Source: Sphingobacterium sp. BN32 (GTDB taxonomy: Bacteria; Bacteroidota; Bacteroidia; Sphingobacteriales; Sphingobacteriaceae). Taken from it: 64,000 nt of DNA. The first letter of the stretch is position 1. Each line of letters starts with the position of its first letter. Where the stretch lies: assembly GCF_030503615.1 (NCBI RefSeq), contig NZ_CP129963.1:2170001-2234000 (forward strand). Direction: 5' to 3'. Under the pieces are notes generated by a model that was given only the letters and a program-made list of their open reading frames with translations, had not been told where the DNA came from and made no database searches. Below are positions 1 through 8,730 of the stretch, piece by piece. A program made the position numbers and the translations under genes.

Positions 1-1039
1 GGAAATCTAATAAATCGGAATACTTTAAGAAAGCCTTGGTATCGGATAACTCTTTGGGAATTGTAAATACCAACTCCGCAATTATTGCTGTTAAAAATGA
101 AATATTAATGTCTATAAGACTACCATCTTCTAACTTAAGTAATGTTCTTTTTTCACAAAATGATAACTCTTGCAAGCGTTTAACATCCAAAATCTCGCCG
201 TGACCTCTAAGGACATTATCAAAAGCTAAATATCCTTTTGTTGCGAATTTTATATTCTCAAGCTGTTGAATAAGCGATTTGAATAATGTAGAAAGATGTT
301 CGTCACGATTCCATAATACACTAAACAAGTCGTTCCATTCCGAAGGATGATAAGATGTGATAACATGGCCAATCCTCTCAAAAAATCTCAACTCGTATAG
401 GCCTTCAAAAAGAATGGTATGCTTTGACAGGTGTTGTTGGAAATATTCTTTGATTTCCAATACATCAAATTCGGTTAGAAAACCCTGAACCGGTTCACCA
501 GATCGTTCCTCTAATTTTTTCAGATGCTGCTCCAGCTCCTTCTTCCCGATAAACGCAGTTATACGTTTCAGATCTAAAAAAAATGAATCCAGTACGATGC
601 TTAAAACATCCTTTGCGGAAAGTAATATTACTTTTATAGGGAATCCTTCAAATTTGATAGTTTGATCTATTGTAAAACGGGTCACAACACCGGTGCTTTC
701 AGCTCCAGTTCCTGGAGGATTGATATCCTTTAAAAAGTCATAGTGATTCCGGCCATCTGAAATGAGAAAAGGTTGACCATGCTCACTGAGCAAGTTTTTA
801 ATAAGATATGATTTACCGACTTGGCTAGCTCCAAACACCGCCATAACAGGCTTACTATCAATACCTTTATTGATTTTACCAATAACATTTAAACTATTTT
901 TCAAAGACAATAAGGTTGTTGAGCGGTCTTCAAATTGCAAGTTCTGTTCTACCCAAGCGATCATCTGTTGAATAATGCTTGTCTTTTCGGATATTGATGA
1001 CTTAATAGCAATTAAATCATTCGCTGAATAATTTTTCAT
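1..1039 (-). CDS. SrfC-like P-loop protein (partial, C-terminus off the left edge)
   Basis: The frame is open from the ATG at 1039 down to base 1, so only about 346 N-terminal residues are visible. A Walker A motif (GASQVGKS, near residue 70) follows a helical N-terminus, and the next segment (FLISDGRNHYDFLKDINPPG) leads into an ESTGVVTRF stretch. This layout matches my memory of the SrfC/Virul_Fac family, which accompanies SrfB in enterobacterial srf operons; its biochemical role is not established. The start lies 15 bases after the SrfB-like stop, so the two are very likely co-transcribed. Inference: a nucleotide-driven partner of the SrfB-like protein. It could instead be another dynamin-like or STAND-like P-loop protein, because the C-terminal part cannot be seen. 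Confidence 0.7.
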   Translation of the reverse strand, partial: MKNYSANDLIAIKSSISEKTSIIQQMIAWVEQNLQFEDRSTTLLSLKNSLNVIGKINKGIDSKPVMAVFGASQVGKSYLIKNLLSEHGQPFLISDGRNHYDFLKDINPPGTGAESTGVVTRFTIDQTIKFEGFPIKVILLSAKDVLSIVLDSFFLDLKRITAFIGKKELEQHLKKLEERSGEPVQGFLTEFDVLEIKEYFQQHLSKHTILFEGLYELRFFERIGHVITSYHPSEWNDLFSVLWNRDEHLSTLFKSLIQQLENIKFATKGYLAFDNVLRGHGEILDVKRLQELSFCEKRTLLKLEDGSLIDINISFLTAIIAELVFTIPKELSDTKAFLKYSDLLDF

Positions 1040-1054
1040 AATGGGTAACATACT

Positions 1055-4000
1055 TTATAAAACAAACTCACAGGTATCCAACCAATAGCCCAATTCCTGT
1101 TCTAAAGTTTGATAGCTAAGTAAAAAATACTTATTAGGTTTGCTATTACCCTCAACATCCTCTACCTGCAAAATCTTAATTTCTTCCTTACTATCCTCTA
1201 TTTCCCGACCAATCCGGACTCGGATCGGCATTTGTTGAAGGATAGCATTTCTTTCCAAATTAGTTTGTTGTTGAATCCAACCCTCATCCCGCCCAGCGTG
1301 TTTTTGTCTGACGCTACGTTCAATCTCGAGTAAGTTTATCTCCAATTTATACAATGACGAATACGGGTAATTTTGAGCCAGATATTGCGTGTATCCCAAA
1401 TGATAAGGCCATTGCTTCACTAAGAACTCGTGTTCATTCAGTAGTGGACTTAATATAGCCTCCTTCGTATTGAAGTTCTTCTTAACTATGTAATCTGCTG
1501 TAGAAATGAGCGATTGTTTTAATTGTTCGGTGTCTAACTTAAAGTCTTGAATCTTCTTCAATTTGCCCGCCATTAAAGCAATGATAGCTCCGACACTTAC
1601 AATAGTCTTAGGGTCATTGATAACACCGGAGTTATCAGCAAAAGGATACCATTTACCAACCCAATAATTATTGAGGTTGACAACATTACTTTGCGAACAG
1701 GAAAGGTACTTTCTAAATAAATCCTCAAAACTTTTTAAGGAAGCTGGTTTACCGGATAATACAACATAATCACAATCATACTGATTTAACACAACCGAAA
1801 TCTGTCGAATTAAGCTATCAAATACATCAGTTACGATAGCGTTGATTACCGATGGCGAAAAGCACCATTGAACATCTAAAAAACTAAAACCAAAATAGTT
1901 TTCGAAATATTGTTGAAGCTCTACATTTTTAAAATTTTCGCCTAATAGATCTTGAGTGCTAAAGCTTACATCTTCCTCTGTATTTGCGAGAGCTAAACAT
2001 CGGTAGATAATGGGTAGAGCAACTTGATGAATAAAAGCTTTACGCATCATCTTCGCTAAATAACCAGTATTATTTGTGTTTTCACCAAAAAATCCATTGA
2101 GTCTATCTCTAATATTTGCAATTCCCATTGTTAGTCCATGGTTTTCTAATAATCCCATGAACTGACTTTTTAGATTACCATCAGCAGTTCCCTTAATGAT
2201 AATTTTTTGAATCAATTCTTTTACCAAATCATCTCCAGCCATCTTAAAACTATCCCAGAACAAGGGTTGTGGTTTAAAGTTCTGAATGGTGTATTCTTCA
2301 TTTAGTTCATACTCGTTAATCATCAAATCTGTAGTACCCGCACCGATATCTATCGATCCAATTCGTATTTTATCCTTGTTCTTGAACAAGAAATGTTCGA
2401 TAACATAGCTGTTACCTCTAAGCTTTTTCGCCAGAAGACTATAGATAAAAACTAGTTGACTACAGGTAGCTTCATCGTAAATCCAATCTTTTCTATCTTC
2501 TAGTTGACTGATTTTTTTTGAGATGTCTTTAGTGGCTGGAATAATTTCGGGGGTATCAAACCAGTTCTGGAAGTTGTCGATATCGAAATAATATTTTTGA
2601 TAATTTACCAATAACTGGCAGGCTTCTTCGGCAGCTTGTCGTAAAGCGATTTGCTCATGTTGAATCATCGCCGTAGGACAAGAAATAGTGATACGACGAA
2701 TGCTTCTTGGAACAGTCATTTCCCCATGTTCCTCTCGGAATCCATAAGAATTGATTTGGACATGTGCATGTATCAATAGTTCCAAAAACACAAACTTCAT
2801 CAATGATGATTTTGAAAAAAGTGACTTAGAACCAAAGAAACCATCATTTTTCAATAAGGTACCATCGCTATTCAGCTGTTCTGAAATCCCATTCAGGTAG
2901 ACTTTTTTAACTTGTTTATCGTAGATCGTCGGATGAAACTCCCATTCCCTTTCAGCAATACGATCGTCCCATAAATAACGCTTTGGACTCGAATTAAAAG
3001 TTTTTAGTTCATAACCTAAATCCAAATTCACAATAGACTGGTTTATCAGTTGTTCCGCCTCATAGCCTATTCTAACCAAACTAGGAATGATGAACTTGTT
3101 ATTGTGGTAAGAGTCCTTATTGATGTTTCCAAATTTTGATTCTGAAAAGACCACATGCATAGGAAACGATTGATCATATGAAACGTGGGGGTTTGAATAA
3201 TCTTGGATAATGAGTTTTTTAACACTATCAAACTCAAAATTGTCATCATCTTTTGTTTCAAACAAAAGCGCACAGGTAGCAGAATTTCCTATATCTATGA
3301 CCAAGTCTACTGTTTTCTTCCGAAAATCATCGGTAAACAATTGAAGCTCTGGAAAATTAGGATGTGATGCCAACCACTTGACTAATAATATATAGCTTGC
3401 TAAATATTCCTTTACTGGCTGCTCATAACGGCGTTCATCTTGCTCGCCGTAATAGGAGTCTGCCAAGTATTTATCAACCCAACTATCGTTGCTACTGCCC
3501 GCGTAAAAACTACGTGCAATATTTACCTCTTTTGAATGTAGCTTGAATATATTTTCATCGGGATTCAAACTTAACATGGGACTCGTTTTATCGCTTTCAT
3601 TTCTTGCCAAAGTCGTATCGATGGCCAAAGCAATTTTCGAGACAGTATAGGAATCGTCACAGGTAATAAATGCACGAACCCAATCTGTAGGATACATCAA
3701 ATCTTTATTGATAGAGTTGTCTTTGAAATAGGGAAGCGGTATCCACTTATTGGAAAAATTGCGCAAAGCCCTTTTCAAATTAGTCTCCTCATAAACATCA
3801 TTTATAACTGCACAACTGTCTAAATCCACATCATCTTTCAGTCGATTATTTACAAGGAAATCTTTATCCAGCAACTCCTCAGTACGATAAAAACGCTCAT
3901 CACCAGACTCAACAACCTTATAAAGGGGATCTAAAATAAAACTCAATGCATTATTATCGAAAGGTTGATGATAATACAGCTTATTTACTTTACCAAAAGA

Positions 4001-4069
4001 CAAATCAATCTCGATCTCATATTTATAATATTGAATATGAGAATTTGCTATCAAAGAAATTCTTTTCAT
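1055..4069 (-). CDS. SrfB-like protein with actin/Hsp70-type ATPase fold
   Basis: 1004 residues, the usual size for SrfB. Three elements of the actin/Hsp70 nucleotide fold can be read: phosphate-1 (VIDIGNSATCALLFE, about 257-271), phosphate-2 (IDIGAGTTDLMI, about 573-584) and an adenosine-type motif (VVLSGKPAS, about 769-777). The roughly 250 residues before phosphate-1 form an extra domain, and a long helical tail follows the core. There is no signal peptide or membrane segment, so it is probably cytosolic. SrfB proteins were named from the Salmonella SsrB-regulated srfABC genes; their activity is unknown. It sits between a GYF/DUF805 membrane protein (21 bases upstream) and the SrfC-like gene (15 bases downstream). 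Family assignment rests on the motif order and the srfB-srfC pairing. Confidence 0.75.
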   Translation of the reverse strand: MKRISLIANSHIQYYKYEIEIDLSFGKVNKLYYHQPFDNNALSFILDPLYKVVESGDERFYRTEELLDKDFLVNNRLKDDVDLDSCAVINDVYEETNLKRALRNFSNKWIPLPYFKDNSINKDLMYPTDWVRAFITCDDSYTVSKIALAIDTTLARNESDKTSPMLSLNPDENIFKLHSKEVNIARSFYAGSSNDSWVDKYLADSYYGEQDERRYEQPVKEYLASYILLVKWLASHPNFPELQLFTDDFRKKTVDLVIDIGNSATCALLFETKDDDNFEFDSVKKLIIQDYSNPHVSYDQSFPMHVVFSESKFGNINKDSYHNNKFIIPSLVRIGYEAEQLINQSIVNLDLGYELKTFNSSPKRYLWDDRIAEREWEFHPTIYDKQVKKVYLNGISEQLNSDGTLLKNDGFFGSKSLFSKSSLMKFVFLELLIHAHVQINSYGFREEHGEMTVPRSIRRITISCPTAMIQHEQIALRQAAEEACQLLVNYQKYYFDIDNFQNWFDTPEIIPATKDISKKISQLEDRKDWIYDEATCSQLVFIYSLLAKKLRGNSYVIEHFLFKNKDKIRIGSIDIGAGTTDLMINEYELNEEYTIQNFKPQPLFWDSFKMAGDDLVKELIQKIIIKGTADGNLKSQFMGLLENHGLTMGIANIRDRLNGFFGENTNNTGYLAKMMRKAFIHQVALPIIYRCLALANTEEDVSFSTQDLLGENFKNVELQQYFENYFGFSFLDVQWCFSPSVINAIVTDVFDSLIRQISVVLNQYDCDYVVLSGKPASLKSFEDLFRKYLSCSQSNVVNLNNYWVGKWYPFADNSGVINDPKTIVSVGAIIALMAGKLKKIQDFKLDTEQLKQSLISTADYIVKKNFNTKEAILSPLLNEHEFLVKQWPYHLGYTQYLAQNYPYSSLYKLEINLLEIERSVRQKHAGRDEGWIQQQTNLERNAILQQMPIRVRIGREIEDSKEEIKILQVEDVEGNSKPNKYFLLSYQTLEQELGYWLDTCEFVL

Positions 4070-4090
4070 TTTTTAAAGGAAAATCAGGGA

Positions 4091-4735
4091 TTAACGTTTT
4101 GGATTAGGACCGTACTGATTATAGTTAAAATCTCCTTCTGCAAACGCCATCCAAAGACCATAAAACGGAATAATTTGAAACCATCCTGAATTCCCCCGAT
4201 CATGACAGCGTTTTGCAGCTTGTACAATTATAAACCAATAAGCCGGAATACTTAACAGAACCATGAACAGAGCCTCATCTCCACTTGCATGATCCTCAAT
4301 CCCTCCCGTCATTGCGCCAACAACTATGACGTATATATAGAAAATAAACATAGAAAGCCAATATTCAGTTCGGCGAATGCGGCCCTTAATGCCAAACGGA
4401 TTTGAAAACATTCCTTGTCTTGTAGTGACCAATTCAGTCGTCGATTCCTCCGAAGCGTCAGGTGCCGTATGGCTATCCTTATTCTTCACCGCTTCTTTTA
4501 TTACATCTTCTTCCTTTACGTTAACTAAAGGAAGCGCGGGTAGAGATTCTACAGACGGTTCGGTGATCCTGGGTTCGAAAATTTCATCTAATTCGGATAT
4601 ATCTTTCGCAAATTGCCATGAAGAAAGACCTTCAAACCAGACAAGCGTATCAGGTGTAATTCCTTCTGCCTCCAATTGACTGTAAGAATAAGGTCCCATA
4701 CGCTGAGAATCCTTTACGTAATAATATGTTTTCAT
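4091..4735 (-). CDS. GYF_2 / DUF805 membrane protein
   Basis: 214 residues. Residues 1-50 form a GYF_2 domain (YYYVKDSQRMGPYS, then TLVWFEGLSSWQFA), a small fold thought to bind proline-rich peptides. An acidic low-complexity linker (about 52-105) joins it to a C-terminal DUF805 domain with the hallmark GRIRRTEYW, RCHDRGNSGW and NQYGPNPK motifs and about three membrane helices. Known: GYF_2-DUF805 fusions are common in bacteria and of unknown function. It lies between a response regulator and the SrfB-like gene in a compact operon. Inference: it may tie the cytosolic SrfB/SrfC-like pair to the inner membrane. Its GYF domain would be cytoplasmic or periplasmic depending on topology, which I cannot decide. 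Confidence 0.85.
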   Translation of the reverse strand: MKTYYYVKDSQRMGPYSYSQLEAEGITPDTLVWFEGLSSWQFAKDISELDEIFEPRITEPSVESLPALPLVNVKEEDVIKEAVKNKDSHTAPDASEESTTELVTTRQGMFSNPFGIKGRIRRTEYWLSMFIFYIYVIVVGAMTGGIEDHASGDEALFMVLLSIPAYWFIIVQAAKRCHDRGNSGWFQIIPFYGLWMAFAEGDFNYNQYGPNPKR

Positions 4736-4775
4736 AATATTGATGGTTGGTAAATCCGGTTGTTAAATAAAGAAA

Positions 4776-5441
4776 CTATATAAATCCCTTATCTTTACAA
4801 TAAGCAACCAGCTGTTCATTTTTGTTAAAAGCTAAAACTTCTCGCATCATGTTCAATCGCTTTTCAACACTACTCAATCCCGATGGCTTTATATTTCTTT
4901 GCTTGAGATGATTTGGAATCTCTTTCTGTAAGACACCTTCCGACAACAATTTCACAATTTGAATGTCGATATTTGAGAATTCATAGGTATGGCTTTGCTT
5001 TAAGGATTGTTTAATATCAAAGGAAACATAGGTATGCGCTTGATCGATCGCTATGAATGCTTCCTTGAGATGTTGGGCATCGCGCCTAGCCTTTCGAACA
5101 TACCCATCTATGCCATATTCACTGAACAGTCTATCAATGATGGCAGGTCTATCTTCACCTGAAAAAACGATAATCTTTAAGTTTGGTTGAATAACTTTTA
5201 CAGCCTGAATGAGTTCAATACCACTTGCAATACGTTGTTTATTGAAATCCTCTTCAAATGATAAGTCCGTAATTAATAAATCAAACGCATCCCCGTCTTG
5301 TAATGCACGACTGATCCACGCCAAAGCATCATCACAGTAATAAACATATTTGGCTATTTCTACACCAATATCACTGATGGTTCGTTGAACCGAAACATTA
5401 GTGATTTCATGATCTTCTGCAATTAATACTTTTCTAAACAT
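4776..5441 (-). CDS. Two-component response regulator, LuxR-type HTH output
   Basis: 221 residues. The N-terminal receiver domain has the acidic pair E9-D10, the likely phospho-acceptor D59 in LLITDL, and a conserved Ser in IIVFSGED. The C-terminal part from about residue 150 (FSNIDIQIVKLLSEGVLQKEIPNHL) resembles a NarL/LuxR-type helix-turn-helix, although it is divergent. The gene starts 5 bases after the histidine kinase stop, so they form a cognate pair. It lies upstream of the GYF/DUF805-SrfB-SrfC genes in the same operon and may control that operon. The palindrome at 7479-7494 is a candidate binding site. Confidence 0.85.
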   Translation of the reverse strand: MFRKVLIAEDHEITNVSVQRTISDIGVEIAKYVYYCDDALAWISRALQDGDAFDLLITDLSFEEDFNKQRIASGIELIQAVKVIQPNLKIIVFSGEDRPAIIDRLFSEYGIDGYVRKARRDAQHLKEAFIAIDQAHTYVSFDIKQSLKQSHTYEFSNIDIQIVKLLSEGVLQKEIPNHLKQRNIKPSGLSSVEKRLNMMREVLAFNKNEQLVAYCKDKGFI

Positions 5442-5446
5442 ATTGG

Positions 5447-7156
5447 TCAGTTTTGAGGAAGCGGTAAATTCATTTCTATTTTCACTCCTTTCCCTTTCTC
5501 TGAAGCAAAATTAAATTTACCCTTTAACCTTTCCATACGGTTTCCCGTATTCCGAATACCATTCCCCATCTTTTTTGGATTTGTTAAACCAACACCATTA
5601 TCCTGATATAAAATATGTAAGTAATTGTCCCGTTGTTCGAACCTAAATATCACCTCGTTAGCTTGGCTATGTTTGCGCATATTCACCAATATCTCTTGCA
5701 AAATTATCAGTAAGTCATTCTTTGCATTTTTTGATAAATTATGCCATAGATGTGGATCATTACCGACAATAAACATGTGAATATTTTCATTTGCAAATGA
5801 TCTGATCAATGTAGAAACATCAGTTGCAAAGCTTTCTTCGCACATTTCTTTAGAGGATTCATAGGAAATATCTCTAGATTTTTCATACATAACTTCCAGC
5901 TTATCTAAAATTTCCGATTTATCAAATTCATCCTTATGCTCCAATTCCGTCATCACGCGATAAATACCGTTGGCAACCACATCATGTACTTTTTTAGAAG
6001 TGGTCAATTGTATCTCTTTAACTTTATTTTCCGCTTCCATAGTAATCCGCTGCTTTCTTCGTTGCGCCCACAAAATAAAAAATGTAAGAGCAGACAGAAC
6101 AAAGCCAATAACAGCCACCATAATGATCCGCTCTTTAGAAATTCGCAGATCCCGATCCAAAACATCCTTCTGAAGCTTTAGATTATCAATCTTATTTTTC
6201 TCTGCCTCATAACGAATCAAAGCATATTGATTCTTTGCTTTCAAACGAGCCGTTCGAACGCTATCAGACAGATGCTTATAGATTTCAAAGTAGTATTTTG
6301 AAGAATCGGAATTAACCCTGATTAATTTCTCTGCAGCATTTATTTGATCCGTACTAAATTGAATCTTGTTTGCTAAATCAAAAGATTTCGAAGCATAAAT
6401 TTTGGCGGAATCCAAATTTCGTCCATCGTGATATTCAAATAAATGTGACAACGTGGAATTCACGCCCAAATCGTCTGATTCGGATTCTCTTATTTTTAAC
6501 GCTGTATGTAAGTCAGGCAACGGATTATACGCTTCATCTATCCGCCATCTTGTATTTGCGTAGTTGGACAAACAACGTGCATAATTCTTATCTTTTCTAT
6601 CAGCAGATTTTAAGTTCTCTTTATGAATAAGAAAAGCTTCCTTAAAACGCTTCGCCTCAAAAAGAGTTACAGCTTTATTATTCTTATAGGTTTGTGCATG
6701 ATCCTTATTGACCGCATATTTTACGGCTAGATCGTAGTAAAAAATGGCAGCCTCATTATCTCCATAACCAGAAATCGCATTTCCCAAACTATTATAGTTA
6801 AAAGACAACAAGTCTAAATGCGCCTTATTAGCCGTATCTAAAAGCTTGTCTGCCTCCAATGATGTTTCTTGTGCAGCATAATAATCCGCTTCTTCAGACA
6901 ACGTAATTGCCATCTGAATTAAACATATTGCTGCATGAAGACTATCACCGGCTTGTATAAAATCGTCACTTGCTAAATCAAAATAAACAAAAGAGCTATC
7001 GTTCATCCCTAACTCTAGAAAGGAATTTGCTTTAGAAAAATTGCTATTACTATCGGCAGTTAATTCTGTATCAATTTCGGCGAATTGCGGACTCTTAGAA
7101 TGGCACCCGAAAAACAGTATTATGCTGAATAATAGTGTGATTATTTGAAATCGCAT
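5447..7156 (-). CDS. Lipoprotein-type TPR sensor histidine kinase
   Basis: 569 residues from the ATG at 7156; a TTG at 7186 would only add ten residues ahead of a good lipoprotein signal. The signal ends in FFGC with Cys18 as the candidate lipidated residue. Residues 20-320 are helical TPR-like repeats predicted to be periplasmic, followed by one membrane helix (about 344-363) and a cytoplasmic kinase. The likely phosphorylated His391 lies in KKVHDVVANG, a HisKA_3-like pattern. The ATPase has an N box with N492, DNGVGL (519-524) and GNGI. The gene is followed after 5 bases by its response regulator and preceded by a small secreted peptide gene. Inference: the TPR domain senses an extracytoplasmic protein or peptide. 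Confidence 0.85.
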   Translation of the reverse strand: MRFQIITLLFSIILFFGCHSKSPQFAEIDTELTADSNSNFSKANSFLELGMNDSSFVYFDLASDDFIQAGDSLHAAICLIQMAITLSEEADYYAAQETSLEADKLLDTANKAHLDLLSFNYNSLGNAISGYGDNEAAIFYYDLAVKYAVNKDHAQTYKNNKAVTLFEAKRFKEAFLIHKENLKSADRKDKNYARCLSNYANTRWRIDEAYNPLPDLHTALKIRESESDDLGVNSTLSHLFEYHDGRNLDSAKIYASKSFDLANKIQFSTDQINAAEKLIRVNSDSSKYYFEIYKHLSDSVRTARLKAKNQYALIRYEAEKNKIDNLKLQKDVLDRDLRISKERIIMVAVIGFVLSALTFFILWAQRRKQRITMEAENKVKEIQLTTSKKVHDVVANGIYRVMTELEHKDEFDKSEILDKLEVMYEKSRDISYESSKEMCEESFATDVSTLIRSFANENIHMFIVGNDPHLWHNLSKNAKNDLLIILQEILVNMRKHSQANEVIFRFEQRDNYLHILYQDNGVGLTNPKKMGNGIRNTGNRMERLKGKFNFASEKGKGVKIEMNLPLPQN

Positions 7157-7236
7157 GGATAATAATTTGGTAAGCAATATTACCAAATAAAAAATACAGG
7201 TAAAAGTGATTTTACCTGCATTTTTACTAAAGGATC

Positions 7237-7407
7237 TTAACCTAAGAAATCAGGAAAGATCGGCGGAATCGCTGGCCTAGTCGGAGGACGTACGGATCCC
7301 TTATCACCACCATTCGTCTGAGGATCACCATCGCTAGTTGCAAAGGAGTTTGAGTATCCTGCAGAACACAGCATAGTCAGCAGCATAGCTACGAACAAAT
7401 TTTTCAT
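7237..7407 (-). CDS. Small secreted proline-rich peptide
   Basis: A 56-residue open frame beginning MKNLFVAMLLTMLC, with a convincing Sec signal peptide (about residues 1-23). The short mature part is first Gly/Asp-rich (DGDPQTNGGDKGS) and then proline-rich (RPPTRPAIPPIFPDFLG). It is not a lipoprotein by sequence, since no lipobox directly precedes a Cys at a suitable place. It lies about 80 bases upstream of the histidine kinase start, in the same direction and with no terminator between. I do not recognise a family. Because it is secreted and precedes a TPR sensor kinase, a signalling or accessory role is an inference worth testing. Confidence 0.6.
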   Translation of the reverse strand: MKNLFVAMLLTMLCSAGYSNSFATSDGDPQTNGGDKGSVRPPTRPAIPPIFPDFLG

Positions 7408-7778
7408 TTCTTCTAAAATTTAAAGTCAAAAAACTATCCCGACACCATTGTTTCTAAATGGTATCATTCATTAATTTTTCAGAAGGCCTTCTGATTTTAA
7501 GGAAGAAGTAAACTCATAGGAAAATCAAATAATCTTCCTCTTTTTCATAGGATTCAACTACAAGCCTACCATACGAATTCTCTACAGTTGCGTTAATAGT
7601 AAACGAGCTATCGAAGAATTCATAGGACAAAACTAAAGGCGTTTAACAGCTTTAAATCAGACATTTCCGGTATTTCCGATATTTCTTATAGATTTCCGAT
7701 ATTTCCTATTTTCAAGCAGACAATTTGTACATCTTAGATATTATGCTTTATTTCGAATGACGAAAACCAATTAGTTCA
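7408..7778. promoter_or_regulatory. Divergent intergenic region with palindromes and repeats
   Basis: This 371-base AT-rich gap separates the minus-strand peptide/kinase/Srf operon from the plus-strand gene at 7779. It holds a perfect 16-bp palindrome, TCAGAAGGCCTTCTGA, at 7479-7494. It also holds a 6-bp-arm dyad (ACCATT 7444-7449, AATGGT 7457-7462) and two copies of a TTTCCGATATTTC-like unit at about 7671-7709. No coding frame is convincing. Both promoters should lie here, but I could not place a full TTTG/TAnnTTTG pair. Confidence 0.5.
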
Positions 7779-8642
7779 ATGTTTGAATTCGACATCTTTA
7801 GGGAGGAAGTTTTAACAGATTACACGAAGAAACGCAATGAAGGGACTTTACCTACTAGCCTAGAAAATCCTTCGCCAGCGAATCTTCGAAACTATGCACT
7901 ATATCTATATTGCAAAGGACTTAACAAGGAAGACAGAATTGTCTTTGAAGAATACTTTAATTCAAATGTGAAAGTAGATGATCTCGAAAAAGCTATTAAA
8001 ACTACCGAATTAGGAAAACTAAAGTCTGTACAAAACTTCCTTAATGGTACAACGAGAAATCCAGACGAAATTATCGCCAAATTGCTTGCTGTTTTAATCG
8101 ATTTTAAACCAAGACCATTTGTAGAATGGCGAAAGTCATTTCAACAGCATCAACAGGTAGAGTTTAAGACGTCAGATCGCATAGAATATGCTCAAAAGGA
8201 TAATAACATTGTTCAGAGTCAACCCTTTAAACCAACAGTAATTGCTAAGCCGAAAAAGAAAAACGGCTTAAACAAAATACTAGTTATATCGGCCGCAAGC
8301 CTCTCTTTTGCTACGCTTTGCTATATGACCGTTTCTCAGCTTAAAACTGATGGCTGTATGTACTGGGATGGAACAAAATATATAGAAATTGACTGCAAAG
8401 AAGAAATCAGACATGCTGAGAAACTTGTCCTCAACCCAATAGATTTAGAACATTTTAGAAAAATTACTCAAACAGATACCCTCCAGGAAAAGCATGTGAA
8501 CAAAGTTTGGTATTCAAAAATCAACAATGAAGTTGAATTTTTCACAAGTGCAGGACGACACCCAATTAATAAAGAAAGAACATTAAAGCCCGCAACTTGG
8601 TATATGATCAAGAAATATAGAACTTCATACCCGACGAAATAA
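7779..8642 (+). CDS. Conserved hypothetical single-pass membrane protein
   Basis: 287 residues. The N-terminal 130 residues are soluble and mostly helical. A basic stretch (KPKKKNG) precedes one membrane helix at about 168-185 (ILVISAASLSFATLCYM), and a C-terminal domain follows containing DGCMYWDG, IEIDC, FRKITQTDTL, KVWY and FFTSAGRHPI. I recall this CMYW-domain arrangement from other Bacteroidota hypothetical proteins but no function is known to me. The basic flank suggests an inside N-terminus and an exported C-terminus whose two Cys could pair. It diverges from the peptide/kinase operon and shares its regulatory gap. Confidence 0.75.
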   Translation: MFEFDIFREEVLTDYTKKRNEGTLPTSLENPSPANLRNYALYLYCKGLNKEDRIVFEEYFNSNVKVDDLEKAIKTTELGKLKSVQNFLNGTTRNPDEIIAKLLAVLIDFKPRPFVEWRKSFQQHQQVEFKTSDRIEYAQKDNNIVQSQPFKPTVIAKPKKKNGLNKILVISAASLSFATLCYMTVSQLKTDGCMYWDGTKYIEIDCKEEIRHAEKLVLNPIDLEHFRKITQTDTLQEKHVNKVWYSKINNEVEFFTSAGRHPINKERTLKPATWYMIKKYRTSYPTK

Positions 8643-8730
8643 TTTCAAAATAAAAGAACTAACAATATTAAATTCCAAATTTCTATGGAATTAACTCACT
8701 TAAATCATCATGATATAAAACCAATATATC

